Source: Bugula neritina
Lineage: Eukaryota > Bryozoa > Gymnolaemata > Cheilostomatida > Bugulidae
Length of the DNA stretch: 64,000 nt
Assembly: GCA_964035545.1 (NCBI GenBank)
Contig: OZ037765.1
Location: forward strand, 4,833,698 to 4,897,697
Reading direction: 5' to 3'
In this document: piece after piece, positions 38,101 to 53,100 of the stretch
Layout: every line of letters begins with the position of its first letter
Numbering within the stretch: the first letter of the stretch is position 1
Program-made: the position numbers and the translations under genes
Notes under the pieces: model-generated
The model's database searches: none
What the model was told of the DNA's origin: nothing
What the model saw: only the letters and a program-made list of their open reading frames with translations

Positions 38101-41100
38101 TGGTTTCAGTGAAACTACACTGTCGGAAGACTGGACATTCAGCGTCATGTTACCCTCATTGAACACCTTGTAGGCTACGCGGCACGTGTCCATATCCACA
38201 CTACAACATGCATAGCACTGTGACAAGACCCAAGGCTAATGCAGGTGCAAGGTGTGTCTGTAACTCATCATTTAGGATTATTGGTAAATATTGGAGTTGT
38301 CTTTCTCGCACTTTACAATACGAAATATAAGTCTGAATACTGACATACTTGAATATTTCCTGAGCTATAATGTTGATAGAAGGAATGAGAACGGTGTCTA
38401 TAGCCATGAAAGTCTCCTTGTAATAACTCATCTTCTCTCCCTCCTCCCCAGTACAGGTTATCCTTATCAACGACTGAATTAGCTGTGATCAACAATCAAT
38501 GATTTTATTACAACTCATCACATAATTTCAATAATTATTTCTGATTCGTAGACCTCCTAATGCAAAACACAGATGTCTAATATTAAATATAATATATAGA
38601 ATGCAACTTTGAAAACTGGCCTCGGAAAACACATAGTCAGTGGTTTGAGTTCAAACACTAGTGGTGATGTTAGGAAGAGCATACAGTCATAAATGCTCTT
38701 GTGTCACATCTCAATAAGTTCTTAGCTCATTTAACTAATCTTTCCATCGGAGGTTTCTCACAGAGATAGTGACTATAAACTCGAGTGAGTTTTGATAGAA
38801 TGCAACTTCTGAAGCAACAAACAATATCTGGCTCTATTGAATCTGTAGTCAGTACAAACAACAAGACACAGCAAATCAGGTTGAGGAAAGCCGAAGCCGT
38901 ACTGAGGTTTCAGCCACATTCCTGGCACAATGCACTCTTCACTTGGAAGAATCACAAATCACACACTTTAACAACAGAGCTCAATTTAATTATAACAATA
39001 TTTATAGTTGGTAGTACTATATAATTATATAGAGGTTAGGCAAATTCAGCATAACTATTATCTATTCTCTCTCATGACTATAAAACTTGATTCTTTCAAT
39101 TTTATTGTACCTAACTAGTCACAATACCACAATCAGCGATGCATATCTGCATGCAATGAATAAAACTCACACGATACCGGTACACCAGAATAGAAGCATA
39201 AAATAATCATGAGGAGGCAATTCTAGGTGGGCATATAATACAGAGTAGGGTACTATTCCATGCAGAGAATATTGAGGCTAGCTGCTTGCTTATTACCTTC
39301 ACTTTATTTATAGCCTGATATGAAGACAGTGGTAACATGGCTTAACCAAGGAACATATGCTAACAGCCTTTGCCATACAATGAAATGGACAGACGCCTGC
39401 ACTTGGGCCATTCTTACATAACAGTCAAGTTTCACCACCATTTTTGAACAAGATTAGCAGTAGAAATATATTGAGTCTTCATCGTTAAGTTTTTTAGATG
39501 CACTGAAAACTTAAAATAGTAAATTTTGCTATAAGAGACAAATTTATTTTAATTGTTTGTATTAAATTTTAGCACTGATAGATTTCCTGTTGAATTGTAC
39601 ATGATAGTTTAGATTATTTAATATAATATTATAAGGCCTGGGAGCAGCTCAAACATGTATCATGTAGATATACTTACAGCAGATGATGTTGTATGCTTGA
39701 TCTCTCCGCTGTGAGTAGGAGATATCAATGAAGTGTCTGGCAGGTCAGAGTGTTTCATAACACCAACAGTCTTTATGACAATATCCGTCTCGCTCTCGGG
39801 TGAAAGAGGTAGGCTGTCCTCCAGATGGGACAAGTCTAGCGTCAATATTTGTCCCAGTATATCTGTACACATACAATTAGATGGTAAAACATATACCAAA
39901 CCGAGCTTGATAGAATTATTTTAAATGTAGAAAAAGGAGTAAGTAGAATAAAAAATAGGCATAAACTGAGATTTATCTTCTCTTTGCTAATAAGTAATTC
40001 TATTATTATTGAAATATTGCAATAAGATAAGGAGTTGTCACACACCACACAGTGTAGATTAGCTGTAAACTTTCCTATCATCCGATAACCATGTAATATA
40101 CTAGTTTACAATTTATATCAAGTATAATTGTAGTGTAGGTCATGTGATTCCTTACTGTTATGTTTCTCGCTCTCCAAGGTAGCCTCTAACTTAGTTATAG
40201 CCACACACCCAGTGTTCTTCAACTTTATGCTATATTCGCGTCTGGAAAACATCAAAAGCCTTATATTAAAGTACTAATATTTAACTAATCACTCTTAGTC
40301 ATGAGATAGCAATGTCTAGGGTCTCGCTTTGACTCGATTGTTCACAAAACTCGTCTGTAAAGAAACATTAAAATAATACAAAAGTCGTGACAATAGAACT
40401 GCCAATCACGCAACTGAAGTTTGCTTATTACCTCCAACATCAGAGTATTAAAGTAAAACTTTTGTGAGACACAACAGTTAAAAATGTGACTTAGTTGATA
40501 TTTTTTGTTAAGCAGCAAAAAATTAAATGATACGGTTAGAGACAGACAGACAGGGGATAGTGAATTGTCAACTTTCAATTAAAAAATATTATAATACAAT
40601 TGGTATTCATTGATCAACTTTTCTATGGCTTTTTTAATCATGTCACTTTTACATGAGCCAAAAGCATCAAGTTAAAATGAGTAGAGGAAATACAACAGTA
40701 CTCAAAATCCTAGAATTAAAATGTTATAACTTCCCTTGGGACAACCTGTTTCCTTTAGTGAAAACTTGAATAACAAGCTGCTCATGCTTACTGTTCAAAA
40801 AATAGTTTAATTACATGACAAAATCATATTAAATTCTTCTGAAATTATTAATAAAACAACTTTTCTTGCACACAATAGTAACAGCTAGCAGGTAAAATGA
40901 AACAAAATAAATTCTTTTATCACATTAAAAAATAATAAATTTGCAACTTTGAGTATTTTTCAAAAAATAATGAGACGAGAAAAAATCCCAAAAAAAAGCT
41001 TGCAGCTCAAGATGGCCGTGACGAATTGATTGGCCACCTGGGTGCGGAAAGGAAGTAGATGATCTCGGTATATAGATATTGTATTAATCATAGAGAGGGA

Positions 41101-44100
41101 GATTAGATGTGTGTGAATACATATATCTGAGTGTAGTTAAGGCAGAACTGAGGCAAGTGTCAACAGGACCTTAACCTTGCTCTAGAAGGCTAACTCCCCT
41201 CTAACAACACATATCCCGTGACATGCACATTCAGATTAGACGAGCTGAGTAGATTATCCACATGCCATCAGTTTCAGCCATCAGTTCGGCAGTCACCAGA
41301 TGTGCAGGGCAAGTTGACATGGCCGAAATGTGTCAACTTACAAATTTTACTGCCAACAAAAATTTAACTGTCAGCTGAATGCTTTGGCGAAGAGTTCAAC
41401 CAGACTTTAGATGGTTTTTTGTGTAAAAAGCATTTTTTGTGTAGAAGTACATACACCGCACTTACACGTATAGACGTACACTGTACTTACATGTATAGAC
41501 GTACACCGTACTTACACGTATAGACGTACACTGTACTTACACACAGAGATGCACACTATACTTACACATAGAAATGTACACTGTACTTACACGTAGAGAT
41601 ATAGTACACTGTACTTACATGTAGAGATATAGTACACTGTACTTACACGTAGAGACGTACACCGTACTTACACGTATAGACATACACTGTACTTACACAG
41701 AGATGTACACTGTACTTACACAGAAAGATGTAAACTGTAGTGACACGTATAGACATACACTGTTACTTACCTTTCACCAATATAAATCTGTAGTAGAGCA
41801 CTGTTTAGTATCTGGTTATCTCCCCTTGTGACCCTGTAGGGACTTTTGGGAAGGTCAGAGTAGGGGAGCAGACTCGGGAGGTTTGGGGCCACGTCAACCG
41901 TGAAGACGTTCTGCTTGATTTGAGGAAGTTGAGCAAAGAGACAGCGACTGACTACACCAAACAGAGTCATCTGGTAGCCTGTGAAACAGACAAATTTTCA
42001 ACAGCTATGATCTTAAATTACTTTCAAGGTCAGAACTATAAATGCCCTTATAATGAACAAGTTAGATAGATCTTAGCCTAATTTTCGTCTAAATTTGCTT
42101 TATTAATTATTTAATGAAATTTGTATAAAAAGTTTTGTGATGTTTAACTTTGCACTTTCAATATATTTCTAAAACCTGTGAGCTTTACCAAAGCGTTGGT
42201 GTGTATCGAATAACCTTCTTTGCAAGGTTACAAACTGTGCCAAATTATTGGTCTAAACTTATATTAAATAGCAACTATACCATAATTTAACAAGTAAAGC
42301 GCATTTTGCTAAAATATGGCCAAAATGCAATGAGCGTGGTGAAGTGTTTTGGTACAGAATTCTGGAGGATTTAATGAAATATTTCCATTCAATCAAATGT
42401 GACACCAGTACATGTCATTCTCGAATAAGCTGCATTAGGCTGATTGATTTATTCATCCCCAATAGTTTAGCAATCATTATAAACAAATTAGAATAAAAAA
42501 TTTGTCATTGATTTCTCTTCAAATTATTTCTGCAATAAATATTTGGGTGACTAAGCAGAGAGTTTGCATATGATTCTTTCTCAATGCCAGGCCCAGCTTC
42601 CAGTGCAACTCAAGTTGGCACAAAATGCCAGTTTTAGTGAGCCTTTGAAAGTTGACAAATTTTGAAGGTTTCTTTTGCTCTGAGAGTGACGAGCTAACTG
42701 CCAATCATTTCATTATTCAACATGTCACTCAAGTTTGGAATAATTTTATTATTCAAATGTTGAAATATTAACACACAGGTGCAACATTTTAAAGTTAGAC
42801 GAGGAATTCAAGCTAGAGGAAAGTTTTACCCGTGATCCTAAAGGTACCGGGCTGGCGGGGCGTACACAGGATGTTGATAAAACAGGGTCCAGACTTTGGC
42901 GGGAGAGTTCGGTTAAAGGGGTGAGACTGAAACTTGACTCCTTCAGCTATTAGACACTGTGAAAGAAAAAAATATATATACATATTTATATATATTTATA
43001 TACATAATAATAAATACGTTGTGTATTTGGAAGTGAAAGGCTATTGCGTGTTGAAACATGGTACATTTCAAAAAAACTTTTCAATCGACAGCAAAATATA
43101 TACATATCCATTTCACAGCCCTTCATTTTATTTGTCAATTTTTGTAGAAAATAACACTTATTTATTATTCAATTACATCATTTCATATTGATTCTACCAC
43201 TTATCGAGTAAACTGACACTAATCTCAACAAAAAATTGAGCAGCAAGATTTTTCCAATTGAATATTACTTTCAAATAATTTTAAACAACTTTTAACCTTT
43301 CCCAATTCTAACCTCCAACATTAATCTCACACATAAACACGTGGATGTAAGGGAGGTTACAGACATGTCTGACCAGACAACATACAGGTCTGAGTAGACA
43401 ACATACAGGTCTGAGTAGACAACATACAGGTCTGACCAGACAACATACAGGTCTGAGTATACAGCATACAGGTCTGAGTATACAACATACAGGTCTATAA
43501 CATTCTGAGAAAAATCAAAATCTAAATGAAATGTGGGCTTCACATTTTGAATTGCATAAAAGCTTTCAATCTGTGAGGCACATACAATGCCAGCAAAGTT
43601 TTTGGCAGACACGCTCAAGTTCAATTTGGCCTCACACACATCGACTTGGATGACATTCGTGATAAATATAGCCCTTGGACAACTCAGGAATCACATGATG
43701 TGTAATTCATCAACAGCTCAACTCTACGAGTGTGACACGAGATACTCACAATGTCGGTGACTTTCAGCGCCAAAGGAAGAGGATTGCAGAGATGTACCTC
43801 CACACTCCCAGCAGTTCCCTGCACCCAGCTGAACTCTGCCAAAATGTAACACGTTTAATGTAAATGTAGTTGAAAGGATGCTTAAAACTCTGCACATCTT
43901 TTTTTTAATTTTATGTATGTTTTAGCAGCCGTGATCTAAGGGTTACAGCGCTTGCTTAGTAAACATCAAAGGCCATTGGTGATGTTAGGAAGAGCATTAA
44001 GTCATAATTGCTCCTGTGTGTCATCTAAACACGTCCTTAGCCCGTTCTAACAAAAACCCTTTCCATCAGGAGTTCTCACAGGGGTAGTGCTTAGTGACTA

Positions 44101-47100
44101 TAGACTAGCGTAAGCTTTTATGTTTTAGCATGACTACCAATATATCTGTATTGAGTTGGTGCAAACCAAAAGCTATGTATGCAAAACAATTAGGTAATAA
44201 TAATCAGTGTCTTTTTTTTTCAAAAAAAGTAATACAAATGTCAATATAGCAATGTAGATGGCTAGTAATAGAAGCAAATAACATGATATAAATAATTAGT
44301 TTAAACAAAAAAATGACAAATGATATTAATGACAAAAGAACACGATTGTGGAGCGTGAAAAGAGTGAACTGGTGTTTGTTAAATATATAGGTTGAACATC
44401 ATATTTCATATAATAAATTCTTCAAGGTGTTTCATCACACAATATTGTATTATTTTTAAACAAGTGAAACTTTTCTATAATTTGTGTTGAATCAGAACAA
44501 AGGAAATGGTTACAGGATATGAGAGTATGTTGAGTAGAACTTGGCAGAGTAATGAATAGTGCAAGTAGTACTGAACCTACCATATTCAGCAACAGATGGT
44601 GATCGGCTAAGTTGAGGCTTCAAGTTCATCGGGGTGTATATAAACACGCTATCGCTGGGTAACACCTTTTTCAATTTATGGGGCTCTAAATGAGGAGGCA
44701 ACTTCAATACTTCAAAGGAACTAGAAATTTATAACATACAATTATGTAATAATACATACAATATGCAGGCAACAAAACATGTGATTATATAATGCAACAT
44801 AACAGTCGAATTTGCATTATTGCTTATGAAGAATGTTTTATTTATTACAAAAAATTGTGTGAAAAAGTTTTTATCAAATAAATTAGGAATTAGTTTGCAT
44901 AAATAACATCAAGTTACATAAATTCCGTGTTCATAGCTCCAATACTTCATGAGTATTGGATAACCAGCTACACATAAGACTCTTTACTCAATTCACCAAA
45001 GCTGATGGAATATGGAAAAAGAATATACCTAAAGTTACAAGGTATTACATGCCAAGCCATGCAAGTGCCACTAGCTAACACATGTATCAATATCTAAACA
45101 AGGAAAAGTGTGAGGATATTAAATGACATATTGGCTAGATATAAATGAGCAGCAGGCGCATCTGAGTGGCAGACGTATCTGAGTGGCAGACATATTTGTT
45201 GTGAGGATTGCTTCCTCTGTACGAGGATGCAATCTTTGTGTTTAGCAAATGGTATTGACAGGTATTGATCTCAGATACAACTTTATAATGGTGTACTGAA
45301 ACATACCATTTAAAATTCTCATACTAGTTTTAATAGTGAGTTATTCTAACCTTGAATAACAAATTAAAAGTTTAAGCTCAGCATAACAAAAATGTTGTAC
45401 AATTTACCGCAAAACTTTGAATCAAGTTGTAAACACATGACTATTTCGCAAAATATGCACGCAAATTCGAGCTAGTTTAACACGTAATGCAAACGTTGCT
45501 TCTCCAGTGTAAAAGGGAGGTCATAGAAGGCCGTTGCTTACGCCTCAAAGTTTAAATACGATGCCTAGAAATTGCACCAAACACAAACACCTGTGGCGAT
45601 GAGGTGTAATGAAGAATAATTAATCGTTTCATGGTTTGACACAAGATGAGCAAAATACAAAACAGGATATCAGCAAGGCAGAGAGTCGTCTCATAAATAT
45701 GTCGGCAAAAAGAGAAATTATCTCGTCTACAGTTTTACTCGTCTGTCTAGACGAAATAAGATTACCGTAACTTTTAAAAGACGGCAAATGCTAAAAGTGT
45801 AACAGCTTGACACGATTCAGCTTCGTTGTTTGACCACATAACTTGTTTTTAAAGCCTGAAATAATGTGTACCTCCACTGATAAATGTGTTCTTGAAATAA
45901 AAATATACGCGGCTTATTGACTTATGTTAAAATCTATGAGAACAACTTTATTTAAAAATTGCAGTACCTAAGTAATGGAAAGCATGTAAATACAACGGGT
46001 GGTAGAACTTGTCCCGTAGCTGTGGTGAGAGGTAGACCTCGGTCTATTTCAACTCGGGTACATGATTCCAGAAGCTGAACAACATCAATGAGCTCTTCTT
46101 CCTGCATCCAGTCATAAAGAGCGTGTAGCCTCAGTGATGAATGCCTAAAACAAGAAGCCATACAAGCAAGTTTTTCCATCACCAATCTGTGAACTGGGCA
46201 TTACAAATTCATTCAACATAGGTGGTCTGTCCATCGCTTTATTCTACCGCCACATCTGCAAGTGTGGCATTCAGCTGGCAGTATATCTTATGTAAGTGGT
46301 CTTTTTACCCAAATATTGAACCCACTACCCCTTAGCTGAATCCTTACAGCCTTCCTCTGTGGTCTTTACCTAGATGGCATTTTGTAATGTTGATGCATTG
46401 AAACGGCAACGCAAAAAAGAAGAAATTGAAAAACGATTATGATAAAAAGAGAAGAATGCATTTCCATCTCAGAGATGTAAATGCCATAATGGGATGAGAA
46501 GGATATTGTCCGAGCTCAATATACTTTACCTCCATCATTGAGAGCTCCTAATTCCGATTGATCCAAATTTAATAAAATAGTCATAAACTTATTACTTGGG
46601 CGGCCATGATGCATGCTAATATTAAGTTGCTTAGAGTTCAACTCCTGCGTGACATGAGAACAGATTTATAAAGTTTTGATTTAATAATAATATAGTATTT
46701 TATAGGACGGCCACTCATCCTTTAACTAGATGTTTAGTATTATAGGCCGATGCTGTACATGGAAATGATATAATACAGAAAAGTTACAGTTCTATTTACA
46801 GCTACAGTAAAGTTATATTAGGACAACTGTACTACAAATATTGGGAGTAATTCAGTTAAGGCTATCATTTCGTTGATATAATAGCAGCTGACCTTGCTAT
46901 GATTGGTTGAGCTCCAAGCTGCCTGGCAGCAAAGATCAGCTCATGGAAGACCCGAGCTCGAATGCCATTCCATCCAGTATCCACTTCTACAAGAGAAGAG
47001 AAAGCACACACCCCATGAGAGTAAGACAATACAAATGCCCAAGGTCAAAAAAGGTCATGAAGTGTTTTATTGTTTACATGTCACATGAAATCAAAGTTTT

Positions 47101-50100
47101 TTTTGGTATAAATATGACACAATTTTAAGATTTTCAGCCAACTTACAGGTTTTTTCTACTGCTTGACTAAAAGGGCAGGAAATGTTTAAGGAATTGAAAA
47201 AAGTATTAGAAAGTATGACACATACTAAAGTCTTGCCACACTATATTTATAACACCTACTTTATTAAAAATATTACTCAAAACTGGCTAGAAAATTCAAT
47301 TTTCACCCCAAAGCAAATAGAGTAAGTCATTATATGCTATAAATAAATTTTCTAAACATTTCAAAATATTCAACTTTTTTAGCGAGAAGACTTGTGAGTA
47401 GATGAATATTATTGTTACAACATAACCAACTGTCAGGTAGCGCCTTGGCTAAAAGCAGGTAAATTGGCCAGTTTTACAGCAGCGGCAAAACAGCTAGGTA
47501 TGTTGTAAAACACAAGACTGACACTCGGGAATGTGTCAGTTGGCTAATTACCTCTACCTCTGGCATATAATCATATGATCAGAGCTCTTGGGAGGGGCTA
47601 ACTACCGCAAGCAAATAGTGAAACAATGTTTTTACAAAACACAGACTTGGTGTTTTGCCGTCACAACAGGTACGGTGAGCAGCAGCTTCTCAGGGTGTCA
47701 GCTTTTGCTGTCGGCAGCGAGTCAAGGGTGCTCAAGTCTACGAACCTGGTTTTGAAGACTTTCAACGTCTGCTCAGTGAACACCACCAACATAAAAGCTC
47801 ACGCAAGTTCATAGTCACCATGCATGTGAAAAAAAACCCTGATAGAAGGGTTTTTTGTTAAATCAGGCTAAGAATTTATTCAGATGAGGCACAGAAGCAA
47901 TTATGACAAGATGCCCTTCCTAACCTCACCAATAGCCTTTACTGGGGTTTGAACCCATGAATTTGTGTTTATTAAGCAAACGCTCTAACCCCTAGACCAC
48001 GGCTGCTTCCCCCTCCCCCAGCACCACCAACAAATGACAGTATCGAATAACTTTAATATGAAAACTTTTAGTGACTGCAGTGTAGCATAGAACGGACTAG
48101 TTCTAGCTACTATGACGAGGCTGTCAACAGACCCCCCCCAACCATACAGCTAATAGACTGAGAGCATGTGTAATAAAGAACACACCTGAGGTGTGGTAGT
48201 CGGAGCCGATGAAAGACATGTTGAATCCTGAGAAAGCTTGAAGCAGCAGTTTATAACACTCGCTCCACGCAGGTGACGGCAGCAGAGGGTTCACGCAATG
48301 CATCGCTGCCACTCGCTTGAAAAATGCTGCCTTTCTGTGAAAATTTAGTTGGCTGTACAAATCTCCAATCACATCAAATCTCTCCACCTGTTAAAGCATA
48401 GCTGAATATTTCAGGTCACAATATCAACACTTCAGGTCACATGATCACCACAAAAAACTTGCACATAGAATAATCGTCATAACTAAAAACCAGAATCTAC
48501 AGAAATACATTATATAAAAAAATTAAATAATTTTTTACCAAAGAAAACATAATAAAAATTACAAATACAAGCAACAGAAAATGATGATTGAGTAAAGATT
48601 TTAGGATTTAGAAAGCAAGGAAAGTGAGTAATGGTACTTTGTAGACTATTACTATATTGTATTGTACTATATTATATTATATTACACTATATAACTACAT
48701 TATATTGTATTGCACTATATTATATTATTATGTTATTATTATACTATATAACTACAGTATATTGTATTGTACTATATTATATTATATTATTATATTATAT
48801 TACACTATACCACTACATTATATTATGTTGTATTATATTATACAGTATTAAATTATTATTTTGACTTATACTTTAAATTATATTGTATTATAATATAATA
48901 CTACATATTATATTATTGTATTATATTAGCCTATTGCACACATATAATTTATCTTGACATAAAAAATTTCATTACTGTTGTTTTACTGCTTTCAGTGTAA
49001 GAAGAATTTTTTCTATAAAAACATTTGCAACCCAGTGAATGCATTTTGTTGAAATAACAAACATAAAACTCAATAGTGCATCTGTGTGGTCTGACACAGT
49101 GTATGAGTGACACATATAATGCTAAACATGACACGTATGCAAGTCAAATGGCATGTTTTTACAACATAAATTCTGTCACATCAATGATTCAAAAATATTA
49201 ATTAAGAAAATCTTTTCATTTTGCTCTCATATAGGATCAAGAGCTTAGAAAACCTTCTCAAAGGCCAAATCCTGGTCTACCCCATTATTTTCAAGCAACT
49301 AGACTGTGACACCTAGGTGACCTTCGGCCAGAAATTTCTTGTATTCTAAATATAGCTCTTTAATAACTTTTTTTCAATGAATAACCACAGGCATTACAGA
49401 AGGTATTAGTTTGATGGAAAAAATCATGAAACAATAAAAAATACTAATAAAACCAAAGAAAAGTTTCAATAGAAACTCAAAATTTACATGAAAATTTTGA
49501 TAGGAAATTGACTGAAATGCACACTCACTGACCCTTTCTTTATAGGTGAAATCATCCAGGATTACGTAAGCTACATCGTGTAAGAATTCTGCAGCTGTTT
49601 TGGTCTTCTGTAAATAAATTTTAAGTACAGAGTAAATACTTCACAATTAACTCATTAAAGCATTACATTTATAAAAATCAACATTTTATAAACCACAACC
49701 TTTTAATCCTCTCAAAAATTAGAATAGCTACAAAACTTTGAAAAATTTAAGTTTATGCTTTTGAAAAAATTTGTAAGAAGTTTATGTGTGGATTAAAAAT
49801 AATAAAAGTGTAGAGAGTAAAAATATTTTTCGATATTTATTTGAAGGTTGTTAAATTAAATATGAAAAATGTTATCTCAAACTCATAACCAAGTTAGTAT
49901 TCAACGTTTACATTAGTTAATTAAGTATCATTCAGAAATCTGTATTCTGCATGTTTTTAAATGTAAAATTAAAGAAATTACTGTGCCTTGAACTTGCTAC
50001 AGAAATTAGCTGATTATTAGTCCACTATAATGTGTTGAAGTAAAGTAAAGCTTGGTTTAAACAGCTTTGCTTGTAAAGCTATATGTGTTTGTTGAGAATT

Positions 50101-53100
50101 TAGGTAAAAATGGCACAGGTAATAACGGCACAAATGAAAAAGTAGGTAAAAATGGCACACTGATGTTAAATTTTCTCAAACACAAACCTACACCCACATC
50201 CCAATATTGAAAATGTGTCATTTTTACCTCCATACTATTTTTGCCTACCTACTATTTTTACCTACTTTTCTATTTGTACCATTATTACCTGTGCCATTTT
50301 TACTGGTCACTGGTAGTTAAATACTTTAGCACGCGGTGCCAAGGCTATGAAAATGCTATTGAATATTTATTTAAAATCTTTCTTGAATGAGGCAAGAATA
50401 AAACATGATAGGGGAAGCTGCAAAGTATCAGTGGCAGTATCATATTAATAGCCAGTATGCACATGGTCAGTGCATTGTAACAGTGACACATATATTGCAT
50501 TATTATGTACAGTAATACACTCCAGACACCACTTGAGTCTATTCTGTAAATATGTCACGTTGAACGAGTGTTACATAAAGCACTGCAAGTATGAAGCTCA
50601 ACAAAGATGAACTGTTTCATCAACTTCTTAAAACTTTGACATTTCTAAGTATTATTATGCTGAGGAGCATTTGAGTTTGACTCTAATGGTCTAATTGAAA
50701 GATTAATTTACAGAGAGACTTTATAACAAGAGGGTTAGACACTTGGAAAGAGCCGACCACATGTCACACTGGCATCTTACTCTGCTATACACTTAACTCT
50801 GCTATTGTTACCTTCATACTCAACCAGCTTGCTCACATCTTTGATTTTTCACACCATGTGTGTGTTGTTCTTAATCTGAGTGTATTTATACATATTATTT
50901 CTATAATATCCTCCGTAGTCATAATACAAAGCTTCGGAGTAATGTCAGTTTATCTTTGCAAGAATTTCAACAATAAGTGCCTAGGCTTGTTCAATGATTA
51001 ATTAGCCAAATGAGAATTGGCCAAGGTTTCTGCCACCATAATTAGGCCACCTATGTTGTGACACACCTGAAAACTCTGTTTCACTTTCAATACACAGCCT
51101 ACTCCTTCCCATTACCTATGATTACCATATTTATGATAAGTATGACACCATCAGGTAACAGGGATAAAACAATTTATAATTATTTTAACCCTCTCATAAA
51201 AATCAATTTTAAATTTTATGTTATAGAAAACGTATAAAATCTGATAATTCAATGTTTAAAACCCTGAAAATGTTTCCTGCTAACAGAATTTTTCAGGCAG
51301 CAATAAAAAACAGTCACACATAAAATAAGACATTTAATTTTTATTTATTCCATATATATAATACAAGTTGTATTACTTGAAGAAGGAAAAAACAGACACA
51401 ACATTTTCTCATCAGAAAGAAAACAAATGAACAAAACAATATATAAGAAATGTCCAACAACAATCATATTAGATAAAATAAATTAGAAAAATATAAACTA
51501 TTGAAAAGTTCCTATATAATCTGAATAGGCTTCTAACACAAAACCAGTTTGTATCTTGGGTTACATGATCTATATTGAGCTTATAAAATATCTTAAGGCT
51601 TATTTAGTTGCACTATTACCAGCAGCACTTTGCTAGGAAAAAAGGGCCAACGGGGCCAGCACTACTGGACCATGGCAGCTTCTATATGTACTCTAAAGAA
51701 CAAGGAAGTTATTATCATAAAGGCTTAAATGTCACTGATACAAATCATTTTATAATTGAAATGGTAATGCACTGATCTGTGGTAAATGGCAGTAAAATGA
51801 TTAATGAAGTAAATGGGAATATTTAGGGGGCAATTTTTTAGTGTTATGCGTTCTGTTTCTGGTGTTAGCAAACCAAGTGTCAACTTTCACAGAAGAAATG
51901 CCACACAGAGATGCCAGCTCTTTTTTCTCTTCGTAGGTAGGGTATGGTCTATACTCGTGCTCTTTGAACCATTCGTTTAATATAAATTTAGCTTTAGGAC
52001 TTAGGTATCGCTTGCCGCTAGATGTGTGTTCAGAACAGCTCTCCGCAGCATCGCTTGGTTCTGGACTACTCGAGGTAACATTTTTTACAACATCTTGAAG
52101 ACTTTCGATAACCGACTTATTCTGTGTGAGGTCAGAAACCAGTTCACTAGATTTCTGGAGGCATCGAGCTACAACCTGCTCCAGACTGGGTTTAGTATTG
52201 GTGGAGGGGCTGCACTTGCTCGGTTCAGGAGAAGATCTGGAAGGAAGATCCTCTAGTGTGGAGCTTTCACTGGGTGATTGAGCACACACCGTCTCCACGT
52301 CAATCAGCTCTTCTTTATTATCTTCAGCTGCCGGTGTTGGCTCAGGTTCAACAGCTTTATTTTCGGCAGCAGTACTGTTAGAAGAACCGCTCAATGGCTC
52401 GATTTTATATTTATGCATAAGCCTTTTTTTCATAGCCAACTTGCTATTCAGCATATGCTTGCCACCATTATAAGTAAGTGTGTTGAAGGACCTTGCTCTT
52501 GTGTTGGCCATCCATTTCTTTACCTATGCATATATCAACGTATATTAATTAGAATGCTACATACCCCTCTGACATGTCACAGCCCAATTAATACCGAATA
52601 AATCTTACCAAAATACTATGTTATGTGGACTTAGTGGCAGCAGGATTGGCAACAAAATTAGCCCTTATTTATGTGAAATCAAGCTGAGCGAGTGGCATTC
52701 CCATGTATAAGCACCATGAGATAATGATAAGTAAGTATGTAAAGTCCATGCCACTCATCCTATGACACTGACTGCCTGTTAGCATGTCAAACGTTGACAC
52801 TTTTTAGCAGCCAATGAAAATGACACCAAAGACCTGAAAGCAGACTTAGCTGCTGAAGGGCTATCAATTTCCAATAGACCCATCAACTCGCAGCTACTCA
52901 ATAATCATCATAGCTTTATGACTCTCATTACTGGGCAACTGCTTTGAAGAACATTAATTCTAGATCTTACACACTACAAGTATTCACACCACAACACGCA
53001 ATTAGCTGGTAATCATGGTGTTACAGGCCAGAGGTGTTATAACCAATAACTGCACTTCCTCCACGCAAAATGAGGCTTCGCAACGGGAAACCTTACGTGT

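Noticed and set aside
43292-43639. Minus-strand reading with YVVYSDLY-type repeats
   Set aside because: A 21-base tandem repeat (multiple of three) inside a TRAPPC9 intron stays open by composition only.
52026-52601. Plus-strand readings opposite the homeobox exon
   Set aside because: Antisense shadows of the well-supported minus-strand homeodomain coding exon.
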